From contig JAJZDZ010000014.1 in NCBI GenBank assembly GCA_021851325.1, forward strand, positions 1-64,000: 64,000 nt of DNA, in the 5' to 3' direction. Below, piece after piece: positions 17,185-26,371 of this stretch. The position numbers were made by a program, and so were the translations under genes. The stretch comes from Pseudomonadota bacterium (GTDB lineage: Bacteria; Pseudomonadota; Alphaproteobacteria; Micropepsales; Micropepsaceae). Positions within the stretch are counted from its first letter, which is position 1. Each line of letters opens with the position of its first letter. The notes beneath the pieces were generated by a model, which searched no databases, had not been told where the DNA came from, and saw nothing but the letters and a program-made list of their open reading frames with translations.

Positions 17185-18258
17185 ATGCCGGCAGAAGAGC
17201 AGAAACCCGATTCGCCCGAACTGCGCCTGCGGGCGACACCGCGTCCGGTCACCCGGCTCAAGGGTACGCTCGTGGTCTCGGTCGCAGGCCTCTTCGGCGC
17301 GTTGCTTCTCGTTCTCATGCTCAAGGGTGTTCCCCCGTTAGGGCGCAGGACCAAGTCTCAGGACGGGCCTGCGCCTGTGCATAAGGCCCAATTGCCATGG
17401 ATGCTGGCCGATCTGCCCAGAAGCTATGCGCATATCCGCCACGCGCTCGCCAATCTCACTCCGTCTTTCACGCCCGCCCCAGCCTCCGTCACAGCAAACG
17501 CATCCGCGGCTCCCCTTTCGACGCCTGACCTCACCACCGCAACGCTGTCACCGCGGGCGCGCAAGAGAGCGCAAGAGGCCGCGCGCGCGGCCCGTGCCGG
17601 CGTCTTCTTTCCGCGCCTGGCTGCCGTCACATCAGCGAAGCCAGTGAGCGGGGAGCAGGAGAGGTCTCGCGTAATGTGGGCGCCCATGTCTGCCACGCGC
17701 TATGCGCTCGAGCCCGGCACCATCATTCCGGCCAGTCTCATCACCGGATTGAAATCGGATCTGTCCGGACCGGTGCTCGCCCAGATCACCGAAAACGTCT
17801 ATGACAGCATCCGCGGCGCTCATCTTCTGCTGCCGCAGGGCGCCCGTCTCATCGGCAGCTATGACAACCACATCGCCTATGGTCAGTCACGGGTAGAGGT
17901 GGTCTTTTCCCGCATCATCCTGCCCAACGGCGTAAGCCTTGCGCTCGGTCATCTTCCCGCCAGTGATGAGGCAGGCTATGTCGGACTGACCGGCGGCGTC
18001 GATGATCACCTCTTCAGGCTGCTCAAGGGCGCCGGCGTATCGAGCCTGCTTGGCATTGCCGCCGAGCAGGGCCTTGGTCTGGGTAACAGTCTTCTGGCCC
18101 AGGCATTGCGCCAGTCGGTCATCTCCAGTGCCAATCAGGGTGGTCAGGAGCTGGTGCACAAATCGATCAACGTGGCTCCGACCATCACCGTACCGCCAGG
18201 CACGCCCCTCGCGATCGTAGTCCAGAAAACCCTGATGCTGCCGGCCTTTCATGGCTAG
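17185..18258 (+). CDS. trbI: TrbI, VirB10-like protein
   Basis: A 357-residue protein spanning the envelope: short cytoplasmic part, one membrane segment (about residues 32-52), a Pro/Ala-rich stretch and a C-terminal VirB10 beta-barrel domain starting near 'YALEPGTIIPASLITGLKSD' with the family block 'LLLPQGARLIGSYDN'. It is the last trb gene; the DUF2274 gene that commonly follows trbI in related elements is not present, and the next gene is on the other strand. Confidence 0.95.
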   Translation: MPAEEQKPDSPELRLRATPRPVTRLKGTLVVSVAGLFGALLLVLMLKGVPPLGRRTKSQDGPAPVHKAQLPWMLADLPRSYAHIRHALANLTPSFTPAPASVTANASAAPLSTPDLTTATLSPRARKRAQEAARAARAGVFFPRLAAVTSAKPVSGEQERSRVMWAPMSATRYALEPGTIIPASLITGLKSDLSGPVLAQITENVYDSIRGAHLLLPQGARLIGSYDNHIAYGQSRVEVVFSRIILPNGVSLALGHLPASDEAGYVGLTGGVDDHLFRLLKGAGVSSLLGIAAEQGLGLGNSLLAQALRQSVISSANQGGQELVHKSINVAPTITVPPGTPLAIVVQKTLMLPAFHG

Positions 18259-18314
18259 CTCCGGCGCGCGGCGCGATCGCGTCAGAGCTGCTGGCAATAG
18301 AAGCGTAAGCGGGG

Positions 18315-18330
18315 CCGCAATTTTTTGCGG
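18315..18330. terminator. Hairpin between trbI and the SMP-30 gene
   Basis: CCGCAA-TTTT-TTGCGG makes a perfect 6-bp stem with a 4-base loop in the 119-base gap between two convergent genes. There is no T-run after it on either strand, so it is a weak bidirectional terminator candidate. Confidence 0.4.
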
Positions 18331-18377
18331 ACGTCAAAGCTCGCGCCAGAACCCAAGCCTCTTCTTGCCGCGCAAAA

Positions 18378-19328
18378 CTAGATGAGCTCGGCCGGCAGGC
18401 GGAAACTCGCCAGATGGGTCAGGCCGAGACTGCCGATAAAGCAGGTGCGCCCATCGGCCCCACCAAAGGCGAGGCTGGTGGGAAGGCGCAAAGGGCCATT
18501 GACCTCGGCACACGCCACCAGGTGATCGACCTCGCCCGTTCGGGTTTCGATGCCACGGGCAAGGACCTCAAGAGCCGGCTCGTTGGCATCGCGATAAAGA
18601 CGATGGACATCACCGCGCGTGTCGATCACGAGAATCCCGTTCTCGCTGATCATGGTCACCCAGATGTTGCCGTGGCGGTCAAAGCTGAAGCCATCCGGAA
18701 GGGCGCCGCGGCCCAGATTGTCGGGACCGACCGTCTCCTTGGGACCAAGAGTGCCGTCGGACCTGATGGCAAAGCGGACGAGGCGGGCGTAAAGGGTCTC
18801 GACGGCGTAAAGATGACGGCCATCCGGAGAGACCTTGACCTCATTGGTGAGGCCAAGTCCGTCGGCAACGATCTGGGGCGGCCTCTGGGCGCCATCGAGG
18901 CGCAGGATGTAGCCGTCCGGCTGCTCTTGGCGCAGTGCCTCTGACCAGTGGCTCTTGCGCGTCATCACCGAGACCCAGATGCGCTCAGGCCCATCGGCGC
19001 AGGCATAATTGACCGCACCCAGCCTTTTTCCATCATAGCTCTCCAGCAATGTATGGGTGCGCCCGTCGGGCAGGATGAGGTGGACGGCGCCATCGCCGAT
19101 CCCGGCGACCACAAAACTGCCATCGGCTCTGCGGCTGAAACCATTGGGCTCGCCAATGCCATGGCCGAGAAGCTCGGGATTTCCATGTTCCCGCACGTGG
19201 GCAAGGCCGCCGCGCAGGTCCGAGGTCCAGATCCCGTCGCTCGTGATGACGACACATTCGGGACGCTCGAGCCCCTGACCATAGTGACCGAAATCTTCTG
19301 CCCTAAGCGAAAAGTCCCTCAGGCGCAT
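18378..19328 (-). CDS. SMP-30/gluconolactonase-family lactonase
   Basis: A six-bladed propeller lactonase of the SMP-30/LRE family (316 residues from the ATG at 19328). That ATG has AGGGAG at proper spacing; the track ORF extends upstream into the carboxylesterase gene. Metal ligands are visible: Glu in 'LERPECVV', Asn in 'LTNEVKVSPDG', Asp in 'LPDGFSFDRHGNIWVT'. It should hydrolyse a sugar or other small lactone in the cytoplasm. It lies 38 bases downstream of the exported carboxylesterase on the same strand, so the two are probably cotranscribed. Substrate is unknown. Confidence 0.85.
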   Translation of the reverse strand: MRLRDFSLRAEDFGHYGQGLERPECVVITSDGIWTSDLRGGLAHVREHGNPELLGHGIGEPNGFSRRADGSFVVAGIGDGAVHLILPDGRTHTLLESYDGKRLGAVNYACADGPERIWVSVMTRKSHWSEALRQEQPDGYILRLDGAQRPPQIVADGLGLTNEVKVSPDGRHLYAVETLYARLVRFAIRSDGTLGPKETVGPDNLGRGALPDGFSFDRHGNIWVTMISENGILVIDTRGDVHRLYRDANEPALEVLARGIETRTGEVDHLVACAEVNGPLRLPTSLAFGGADGRTCFIGSLGLTHLASFRLPAELI

Positions 19329-19366
19329 CGACATCTCCCTTGAACAGCCTCTGCCATCCTGCCGGC

Positions 19367-21013
19367 TCAGGGACATTTGGGACTTGGTGGCGGCAACACC
19401 GGCGCAACAAGTCCCACATTCCAGTTCCAGGCTTCCGTCCCGCTGACATAGCGACGGCACACCACCTGCTCATTGAGGCGGTACATGCCGGGCAAAAGAT
19501 GGGTTTTGACTTCGGGTGTGACACCAACATCAAGATAGTAGCCGCGCTGGCCAAAGGCTTTCCAATCCGGGGCGCCAGCGCCGCCCGTAGGGGTCCCGGT
19601 GCGCACAAAATTGGCCCAGTAATCGACCATCTGGCGCGACAGCTGCCGTTCCTTGCGGGTGTTGGGCACGCGTGGCCACAAGGGTGGGGTACTTTCCAGA
19701 TTGCCAAAGACAAAGGGCAGTTCGCTCGCATGGAAGCCGTGCAGATGGGCGCGGTCTTCGCTCCGGTAGCCGTGATCGAAGAAATAAAGATAGGCAGGTT
19801 CGCCCACTTTGGTCTGAACGCGCACCATCTTTTCTGCCGTCCAGCCATAGAGCGCATCGCGGGTGGTGCGCAGAATGCTTTCTTCCATCGGCTTGGGCGG
19901 ATAGAGCGTGAGGAAAGCGTCCGCAAGATCACCATAGTGGGCACGGATGATCCTGGTGTAGAGCGCAGCACTGGCTACAGGTTTGGGCGCAAGGATGCGC
20001 AAGGAACGGATCTCGCCGCTGTTAAAGCCGGCGAGGAGCGGGACTTTGGCGCTCTTGCCGCGAGCAAAGATGCGAACCGGCTGGGCCGGCAGAACCTGGC
20101 CATCGACCGTGCCCAGAGGCATGAAGCCCACCGCCGTCGCCACCGCGGTCAGGGTTGAGGCCTTCATCGCGCGCAAGGCAGCGATGTTGGGGGCGTGCAG
20201 TTTTTTGGCCAGCAGAACGCCGCTCGCTTCGGACGACATCATGCCATGGCGGTCATGGGTCAGATCGGGCGTTGACACCATGTAGGCACTTTCGGCGATC
20301 GCTTTGCTGAAAAGGCCACGGGCCTGCGGCGAGGCCATCAGATAGATGACGCTGAGCCCGCCTGCGGATTCTCCGGCAATGGTGACCTTGTTGGGATCAC
20401 CGCCGAAGGCCGCGATGTTCCGGCGTACCCATTTGAGCGCCAGGATCTGATCGAGCAGACCGTAATTGCCGGATACGTGGCGGGGCGATGCTGCGCTCAG
20501 TTGGGGATGGGCGAGCCAGCCCAGAACGCCGAGACGGTAATTGATGGTGACGACAATGATGCCGTGACGGGCGAGGGTGGCGCCATCATAAAGAGGATCG
20601 CTGCTGGCGCCGCCGACAAAGGCGCCACCATAGATCCACACCATCACCGGCATCCCCTGTGCATGACGCGGCGCCCAGATATTCAGACTGAGACAGTTCT
20701 CGCTCATATGCATGGGCGCGCTGGTATAAACTCCGGCCGGTGCGATCGGTTGAAAGCAGGCCGGTCCGAAGTGATCGGCGTCAAAAACACCATGCCAGCG
20801 CGGCAAAGGGCGGGGCGCGCGCCAGCGCAAGGGGCCGACGGGCGGCACCGCATAATTGATGCCCTTAAAGACATTGAGCGTGGCATCGCGCACGCCCATC
20901 ACTTTGCCGGCTGGCGCAGCGACGATGGGTCGGGCGAGGGTGTGGGCACGAAGCGGCGAGAAAAAGCCAAGAAGGCCGGCCGCGATGAGCGCGGAGGCAG
21001 GAAGACGTGCCAT
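19367..21013 (-). CDS. Exported type-B carboxylesterase
   Basis: A 548-residue carboxylesterase/lipase of the alpha/beta-hydrolase COesterase family. The ATG at 21013 has AGGAC upstream and is followed by a signal peptide ending 'LRAHT'. The oxyanion block is 'VWIYGGAFVGG', the nucleophile is in 'TIAGESAGG', the acid in 'NSGEIRSL' and the histidine in 'GFHASELPFVF'. It should act on esters in the periplasm or outside. It heads a two-gene unit with the SMP-30 lactonase and has a promoter candidate at 21229-21258. Confidence 0.88.
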   Translation of the reverse strand: MARLPASALIAAGLLGFFSPLRAHTLARPIVAAPAGKVMGVRDATLNVFKGINYAVPPVGPLRWRAPRPLPRWHGVFDADHFGPACFQPIAPAGVYTSAPMHMSENCLSLNIWAPRHAQGMPVMVWIYGGAFVGGASSDPLYDGATLARHGIIVVTINYRLGVLGWLAHPQLSAASPRHVSGNYGLLDQILALKWVRRNIAAFGGDPNKVTIAGESAGGLSVIYLMASPQARGLFSKAIAESAYMVSTPDLTHDRHGMMSSEASGVLLAKKLHAPNIAALRAMKASTLTAVATAVGFMPLGTVDGQVLPAQPVRIFARGKSAKVPLLAGFNSGEIRSLRILAPKPVASAALYTRIIRAHYGDLADAFLTLYPPKPMEESILRTTRDALYGWTAEKMVRVQTKVGEPAYLYFFDHGYRSEDRAHLHGFHASELPFVFGNLESTPPLWPRVPNTRKERQLSRQMVDYWANFVRTGTPTGGAGAPDWKAFGQRGYYLDVGVTPEVKTHLLPGMYRLNEQVVCRRYVSGTEAWNWNVGLVAPVLPPPSPKCP

Positions 21014-21228
21014 CAGATTTGTCCTTTCCTGGCAAAGAGACGTGATGCGCAGGGATATTTGGGCGCAGAGCGCGGGGCGGCGTTTTCTTGTGACACGGCC
21101 ATCAGCGCACAACGCACGCGGGTTGGGGAGGCGCACCAAAGTTGCTGCCGCGCGCCTGAACGGACGCTGTTCGCTGCGAACACAAAGCCTCCCCCTCTCG
21201 ATCCTCTGTCGTGATCGTTTGGTGGCCA

Positions 21229-21258
21229 ACTATGGGGGTGGGCCGGGACCTCTGTCAA
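21229..21258 (-). promoter_or_regulatory. Promoter candidate for the carboxylesterase-lactonase unit
   Basis: On the minus strand TTGACA (21258-21253) and CATAGT (21234-21229) are separated by 18 bases. Directly upstream is an AT-rich run with three tandem TTCA repeats (TTTCATTCATTCAT, about 21271-21287), a plausible regulator site. The rest of the 370-base gap up to the epoxide hydrolase stop shows nothing else. Confidence 0.45.
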
Positions 21259-21386
21259 CGCTCACTATAATATGAATGAATGAAATTTGAGAGCGGGCGC
21301 GGCCAAAGGGGTTTGTGCGCGCCAATAGGTGGCAAAGCCATACCGCGCCGCGGTGTTGGCCGGATGACAGGCGGTGCCGGGGATGC

Positions 21387-22256
21387 CTAAGCGCCAAAAA
21401 ACGCCCGCATGCGGGCACCCACCTCTTCGGGCTCATCGCGCAGCAGCCAGTGGCTGCCACCGGCGATGATCTCCAGCCTGCCGTCATCGCAGAGCGCGAT
21501 GCTCTTTGCGCCAAGCTGCGCCGTGCCATATTTGTCCCGCTCGCCCCACAGCATCAGCATGGGCGGACGCACGCGATAGGACGATGGCGGCGCGAGCGGC
21601 TCGCGCCAGAGCGCGCGATACCAGTTCACGGCGCCTCTCAGGGCACCTTTCTGGGCCCAGGCCACGCGATAGCGCGCGATATCCGCGTCAGGGAAGCTGC
21701 CAGGGGCAGCGCCGTCACACACGGCGTCGACCGCGAGCTTGAAATGGTTCCGGCGGATCGCCAGCTCCGGCAGCCATGGCAGCTGAAACACGCGCACGTA
21801 ACGGCTCAGCCGCCGCTGCACGGGATCATGGCGCATCTGCCATTTCCACACGGCGGGATGGCCGGCACTGAGCGTAACCGCGCGGGCAACACGCTCGGGG
21901 TGGGTCTGTGCCACCCACCAGGTGACGATCGCCCCCCAATCGTGACCCGCAAGAAAGAGGCGCGGGGCACCAAAATAATCCGCAAGGCCGATGACATCGC
22001 CCGCCAGCTGGTCAAGACGATAGGCGCAGATCTGATGGGGCTTATCCGAAAGGTTGTAGCCGCGCTGATCGGGGACCACGACGTGATAGCCGGCCCCGGC
22101 AAGTGGGCCAATAAGATGGCGCCAGCCATACCAGAACTCGGGAAAGCCGTGCAGGAGGATCAGCAAGGGGCCGTCGTCGGGACCCGCTTCAGCCAGATGC
22201 AGATGCACACCATTGTGTGCCACGACACGCAGATTGGGCTCACCTTCGGCGCGCAT
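21387..22256 (-). CDS. Epoxide hydrolase-like alpha/beta hydrolase
   Basis: A 289-residue alpha/beta hydrolase of the soluble epoxide hydrolase type. The oxyanion/lid block 'LHGFPEFWYGWRH', nucleophile Asp in 'LAGHDWGA' and the catalytic His in 'GGSHWLL' are present, and 'PDQRGYNLSDKP' is typical. The Asp (not Ser) nucleophile separates it from esterases; a haloalkane dehalogenase would need other halide-binding residues. The track ORF runs to 22580, but the ATG at 22256 has AAGGGAG upstream. The gene is divergent from a TetR regulator 340 bases away. Confidence 0.87.
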   Translation of the reverse strand: MRAEGEPNLRVVAHNGVHLHLAEAGPDDGPLLILLHGFPEFWYGWRHLIGPLAGAGYHVVVPDQRGYNLSDKPHQICAYRLDQLAGDVIGLADYFGAPRLFLAGHDWGAIVTWWVAQTHPERVARAVTLSAGHPAVWKWQMRHDPVQRRLSRYVRVFQLPWLPELAIRRNHFKLAVDAVCDGAAPGSFPDADIARYRVAWAQKGALRGAVNWYRALWREPLAPPSSYRVRPPMLMLWGERDKYGTAQLGAKSIALCDDGRLEIIAGGSHWLLRDEPEEVGARMRAFFGA

Positions 22257-22596
22257 CGCAGCTCCCTTCCACGCCTTCCCCCCGCCGGTTGGCGCATCTG
22301 GGCGTCCGAGCCTAACATCGTGCCGGTGGACACAGAAGTCTGGGTATCCTGGTGCCTGGCGCCGCCGTGGCGATCGGCGCGGTACCGCGTCTTTGATCCG
22401 CGGCCTGGCCTCTTCGGATACGCGGCTCAGCGTATGGGCGTCCCGGTAGGGCGCATGGAGCGTCCGGACTTGCTCATCTTTGCCTTTACCGCGCACCAAG
22501 ATTGACAAGATGGCGCGCGTGCCGAATAGGCAAGGGCAGCCTAAGACGAAACGGGCGGACAGATCGGATGCTCCAGCCACGTAAAGAGGTCAGGTG

Positions 22597-23343
22597 ATGA
22601 CGCGTATGCCGAAGAGCCCCAAGCCCCAACGCGCCCCAAAGGTGACCAAAACCGCCCGGACCAAGGCCGAACAGCGCGCCGAAACCCTCGAGCGCATGCT
22701 CGATGCCGCCGAGCTCCTTTTCTCCAAGCACGGCCTCTATGGCGTGACCTTGCGCGATGTGGCCCATGAGGTCGGGGTCCACACCTCGCTCATGCACTAC
22801 TACTTTGAAGACAAGCTCGCCCTCTTTCAGGCGGTGTTCGCACGGCGCGCCGCCATCACCAGCGACCGGCGGATGAAGGCTCTGGATGCCTATGAAGCCC
22901 AAAGCCGGGGCAAGCCCACGGTCGAGGGTGCCCTGCATGTCTTTCTCGATACCGATTTCGATCTTTACATCGCAGGCGGCGAAGGCTGGCGCAATTACGC
23001 CGCGTTCTGTGCCCAGCTCGCCAACACCCTCGAAGGCGCACCGCTCTTCGATCAGTATTTTGATCCGGTGGTGCTGCGCCTGATCGAGATCCTCAAGACG
23101 GCACTGCCCGATCTGCCCGAAGAGGATATCTTCTGGGGCTATCACTTCGTCACTGGTAGCCTGATGCATTCGCTGGCCCGCAGCGGGCGCATCGACCGCC
23201 TCTCCAAAGGTCTGTGCAAGTCGGGCGACTTTCCGGCGGTGCGCGCCCGCATGGCCGAGTTCATGGCTGCAGGCTTTCATGCCCTCGCAGCCCAGAAGAA
23301 GGCGGCCGCCGATGGGGGCAGGGGCCGGCGGCGCAAGGCCTGA
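22597..23343 (+). CDS. TetR-family transcriptional regulator
   Basis: A 248-residue regulator. The helix-turn-helix is at about residues 30-75 ('LERMLDAAELLFSKHGLYG', 'LRDVAHEVGVHTSLMHYYFEDK'), with Lys/Arg-rich N- and C-terminal extensions. The C-terminal ligand domain resembles those with 'YAAFCAQLAN' but the ligand is unknown. It is divergent from the epoxide hydrolase gene, so it likely controls that gene and itself. The ATG at 22597 is preferred over the adjacent GTG. A weak promoter (TTGACA at 22502, AATAGG at 22525, 17-base spacing) lies upstream. Confidence 0.88.
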   Translation: MTRMPKSPKPQRAPKVTKTARTKAEQRAETLERMLDAAELLFSKHGLYGVTLRDVAHEVGVHTSLMHYYFEDKLALFQAVFARRAAITSDRRMKALDAYEAQSRGKPTVEGALHVFLDTDFDLYIAGGEGWRNYAAFCAQLANTLEGAPLFDQYFDPVVLRLIEILKTALPDLPEEDIFWGYHFVTGSLMHSLARSGRIDRLSKGLCKSGDFPAVRARMAEFMAAGFHALAAQKKAAADGGRGRRRKA

Positions 23344-23434
23344 TCTGGATGACAGGGGGCTCCCCGCGTCAGGCTAAGGGGGCGAATCAGCTGTGACAAG
23401 AATGAGACCAAGGTCGCCTGCAACTGGCCAATAG

Positions 23435-23458
23435 GGCCAAGAAGAGCCGCTCTTGGCC
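23435..23458. terminator. Hairpin downstream of the tetR gene
   Basis: GGCCAAGA and TCTTGGCC form a perfect 8-bp stem around an 8-base loop, about 90 bases after the TetR stop. No clear T-run follows, so it may be a Rho-assisted terminator or a structured spacer. Confidence 0.45.
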
Positions 23459-23551
23459 TGAATTTGGGCGCCAAATCTGCCACGCCCGCCGGCAAAAGAG
23501 CCACTGGATCCGCCGGCTCTGGCGGCTGGAACCGCGCCTTATTTCCGGGTT

Positions 23552-23580
23552 TTGACAAATGAGGGTTGTTGCGGTTTTAC
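23552..23580 (+). promoter_or_regulatory. Promoter candidate ahead of the TSUP transporter
   Basis: TTGACA (23552) and TTTTAC (23575) are spaced 17 bases apart. If used, it leaves a 290-base leader before the ATG at 23880. The remaining part of the 536-base gap shows no ORF I would support. Confidence 0.35.
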
Positions 23581-23879
23581 AGGCTTTTTAACGCGCAAAT
23601 TGCTGTCTTTTGAGCCGGTCCGGCGCTGCACCGCACCCGTGCCAGGCGCCGCCGAGGGGCAACCCCCGAGGCCTACGGCCGGACGATCCTAACCTCTTGG
23701 TAATCGCTTCGAGACTCGGGGGCTTGACATCCGCGGCAACAAGGCAGATCTGACGTTTTGTCGCAGCGTTTCTGGCTTGCTTCTTCGCGCGTGCGAGATC
23801 ATCCACCATCGGGCGACGACCTTCGTTGGCACATGTGCCCGGGGGCCAGATTCCACCAAAACAACCGTCCTGGTGTGAC

Positions 23880-25157
23880 ATGTCCAGCTGGGCCTTCCGC
23901 GCAAATCGGGTCTTCGACCGCTTTTTCGTAAACCGTCAAGTCCGCGATGCCGAGATCGCCATCGGTAATGTCCTGCGATTTGGCGTCCTGGCCAGTCTCG
24001 CCGTTCTTCTGATCGGGATCGTTTATTTCTACAGCCTGCGGCTGCTTGGCGTGCTCCACCATCCGGTGTTTCCTGACACCCTGTCGGGCGTGATCAATGG
24101 GCTGATGCACGGAGACTCGGTCTCCATCATCATGCTCGGCCTGGTCATCCTCCTGGCTACACCCGTGCTGCGGGTTGCGGTCTCGATCATCGCCTTCGCC
24201 ATTGAGGAAGATCGCACCTACGTCATCATTACCAGCGTCGTGCTGGCTATTCTCCTCTTCAGCATTTTCGGCGTCGGCGGTCTCATGGGCCAGCCGCAGC
24301 CAACGCTGGTGCAGGATGACAATCTCTTTTTCTTCTTCGCGGTTCTTGGCAGCTCGCTGTTCGCCGGATTCGTCGGCTCACTCGTAGGTCTGGGCGGCGG
24401 GGTTTTCATCGTTCCCATCCTCACCCTCATCTTCCACGTCGACTTCACAGCGGCGATCGGCGCCTCGATCGTCTCGGTCATTGCCACCTCCTCGGGCGCG
24501 GCAGCCGCCTACGTCAAGGACCGCATGACCAACCTCAGGGTGGGCATGTTCCTCGAAGTGGCCACCACCCTTGGCGCCATCTGCGGGGCGCTGCTGACCA
24601 CCGTGCTCAATGCCTCCGTGCTGTTCGTCGTCTTTGGTGTCGTACTGCTGATCTCAGCGGCGCCCCTCATCATGCGCCTGGGCGAGGAACTGCCCGTCGG
24701 CGTCGTCAATCACAAATGGGCCGAGCCCTTGCATCTGCCCTCCAGCTACCCGGACTACCGTACCAAGCAGGACGTGTCCTACAACGTCGCCCATATCCGC
24801 TGGGGCTTCAGCATGATGTACGTTGCCGGGCTGGTATCAGGTCTTCTTGGCATCGGCAGCGGCACCTTCAAGGTTCTTGCCCTCGACACCGCGATGCGCC
24901 TGCCGATGAAGGTCTCGACCACCACCAGCAATTTCATGATCGGCGTCACCGCCGCCGCTTCGGCCGGCATCTTCTTCCAGCGCGGGGCCATCGATCCCGT
25001 CGTTGCCGCCCCGGTGGCCATCGGCGTTCTGGCCGGTGCGACCCTTGGCGCCAAATCAATCAGCCGCATCTCCAATGTCTGGCTGAAGAAGCTGTTCGTG
25101 CCGGTGATCGTGCTCGTCGCGCTCAACATGCTGGCCCGCGGCCTCGGCTGGTTCTAA
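23880..25157 (+). CDS. DUF1634-TauE/SafE (TSUP) fusion permease
   Basis: A 425-residue polytopic membrane protein. Residues about 20-135 match the layout of DUF1634 ('SIIMLGLVILLATPVLRVAVS' with 'IEEDRTYVIITSVV'), a three-helix domain usually encoded by a separate gene beside TSUP transporters. Residues about 155-425 are a TauE/SafE-type permease with both half-repeat motifs, 'GLGGGVFIVPIL' and 'GIGSGTFKVLAL'. TSUP proteins move sulfite, sulfoacetate, thiosulfate or related anions; the substrate here is open. The ATG at 23880 begins 'MSSWAFRAN'; its ribosome site is weak. It converges with the stress protein gene with 23 bases between stops. Confidence 0.87.
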   Translation: MSSWAFRANRVFDRFFVNRQVRDAEIAIGNVLRFGVLASLAVLLIGIVYFYSLRLLGVLHHPVFPDTLSGVINGLMHGDSVSIIMLGLVILLATPVLRVAVSIIAFAIEEDRTYVIITSVVLAILLFSIFGVGGLMGQPQPTLVQDDNLFFFFAVLGSSLFAGFVGSLVGLGGGVFIVPILTLIFHVDFTAAIGASIVSVIATSSGAAAAYVKDRMTNLRVGMFLEVATTLGAICGALLTTVLNASVLFVVFGVVLLISAAPLIMRLGEELPVGVVNHKWAEPLHLPSSYPDYRTKQDVSYNVAHIRWGFSMMYVAGLVSGLLGIGSGTFKVLALDTAMRLPMKVSTTTSNFMIGVTAAASAGIFFQRGAIDPVVAAPVAIGVLAGATLGAKSISRISNVWLKKLFVPVIVLVALNMLARGLGWF

Positions 25158-25180
25158 GCCAGCTGACACCCTCAGCCCAG

Positions 25181-25987
25181 TTACGAGCTCATCAAGAGCG
25201 GCACGAAACTGTCCTGGATCAGGCGGCTTGACGTCCCTGGGATCAGCCAGTTGAGGATCTCGCCACGACGGAAGGCCCCCATGACAATGCCGTCAGACCC
25301 GGTCTTGCGGGCCTCATCCAGCAGCACGTCCGCAGTCCGGCGGCCCTCGCCATCAAGACGGCGATAGACGGCATGGGGGGCGATGGCGCCAAGCGCTTCG
25401 CGCGCGGTCTCAAGCCCGGCTTCTTCCTGGTTGACCGCTACGACCTCCACATGGCTGGCAGCCGAGAGGAAGGGGCTGAAGGCCGTCAAGGAACGGCGCA
25501 GCGGGGCAACATCCTCCCAGCCCACCAGTAGGCGGGCGCCGAAGGCGCCAGTCCATTGCGGCGGGATCATCACCACCGGATGGCCCGAGCGCAGCAACGC
25601 CGCACGCAGCACGTCCCGGTGCCCCAAAGGCTGGGTATGAGGCGAGGCCAGCACCACGAGCCGTGCCTTGCTCCGGTAGCGGCGCATCACATGCCACTCA
25701 TCACCCTCGAAGAGATCAAAGGGAGCATCAATGCCGCGCGCATGCGCCCACTCCTTGACGATCTCGCGCAGCGATTGCGTCTGCTTCTGCTCGAACTCGC
25801 CAAGATGCTCTGCCTCATATTCAGAGAGCTGTTCCTGGGAGGGCAGCACAATCGATCCTGCCCCGATCTGCACATGCGCAAGGCGCAGGGGCAGGCCGAG
25901 CCGTTCCGCAACCGCGGCACCATTGTCCAGGCACTGCTTGGCGCCTTCGGTCGATGCAAGAAAGATGAGTACGTATTTTGGGTCCAT
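25181..25987 (-). CDS. Universal stress protein (UspA family)
   Basis: A 268-residue cytoplasmic protein with two Usp halves. The N-terminal half starts 'YVLIFLASTEGAKQCLDNG'; the C-terminal half ends with an ATP-loop-like stretch 'MGAFRRGEILNWLIPGTSS', where the usual G-x-x-G is altered, so nucleotide binding may be weak. Size is that of tandem-domain family members. It stands alone on the minus strand. The 384 bases upstream (25988-26371) contain no gene I can support. Confidence 0.82.
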   Translation of the reverse strand: MDPKYVLIFLASTEGAKQCLDNGAAVAERLGLPLRLAHVQIGAGSIVLPSQEQLSEYEAEHLGEFEQKQTQSLREIVKEWAHARGIDAPFDLFEGDEWHVMRRYRSKARLVVLASPHTQPLGHRDVLRAALLRSGHPVVMIPPQWTGAFGARLLVGWEDVAPLRRSLTAFSPFLSAASHVEVVAVNQEEAGLETAREALGAIAPHAVYRRLDGEGRRTADVLLDEARKTGSDGIVMGAFRRGEILNWLIPGTSSRLIQDSFVPLLMSS

Positions 25988-26371
25988 GAGGGAAGCTTAG
26001 GACACGATCAGCAGCCGGGGCAAGTACCGCACGCAAGGGGGCGTGGTGCGCGGATGTTCTTGTCTCGGCGGCAAACAGATTTAGAGCCGCTCCAAAGAGG
26101 GGCTATGGTCAAGGGTAAGCGGACACATAGCAAATGCAGCGCAAGGATTTAGCGGGGAAGAACCGTGGTGGCCCGCAGTGCGGACACCCCCGGGCAAAGA
26201 TTTGCCTTTTGTGAGCCATCATTCCGCTTCGGCAGGATAAAACAGGAACGACGTGGTGAGGCGCCACGTCAGAAGGCGGTGCAGGCGAGGCGCGGGGATC
26301 TGCGCCGCGTACGCGCAGGACCTGGGACGCGGACCCGCGACGGATTGCGCGACCCACTCAGGAAAGGCGCC

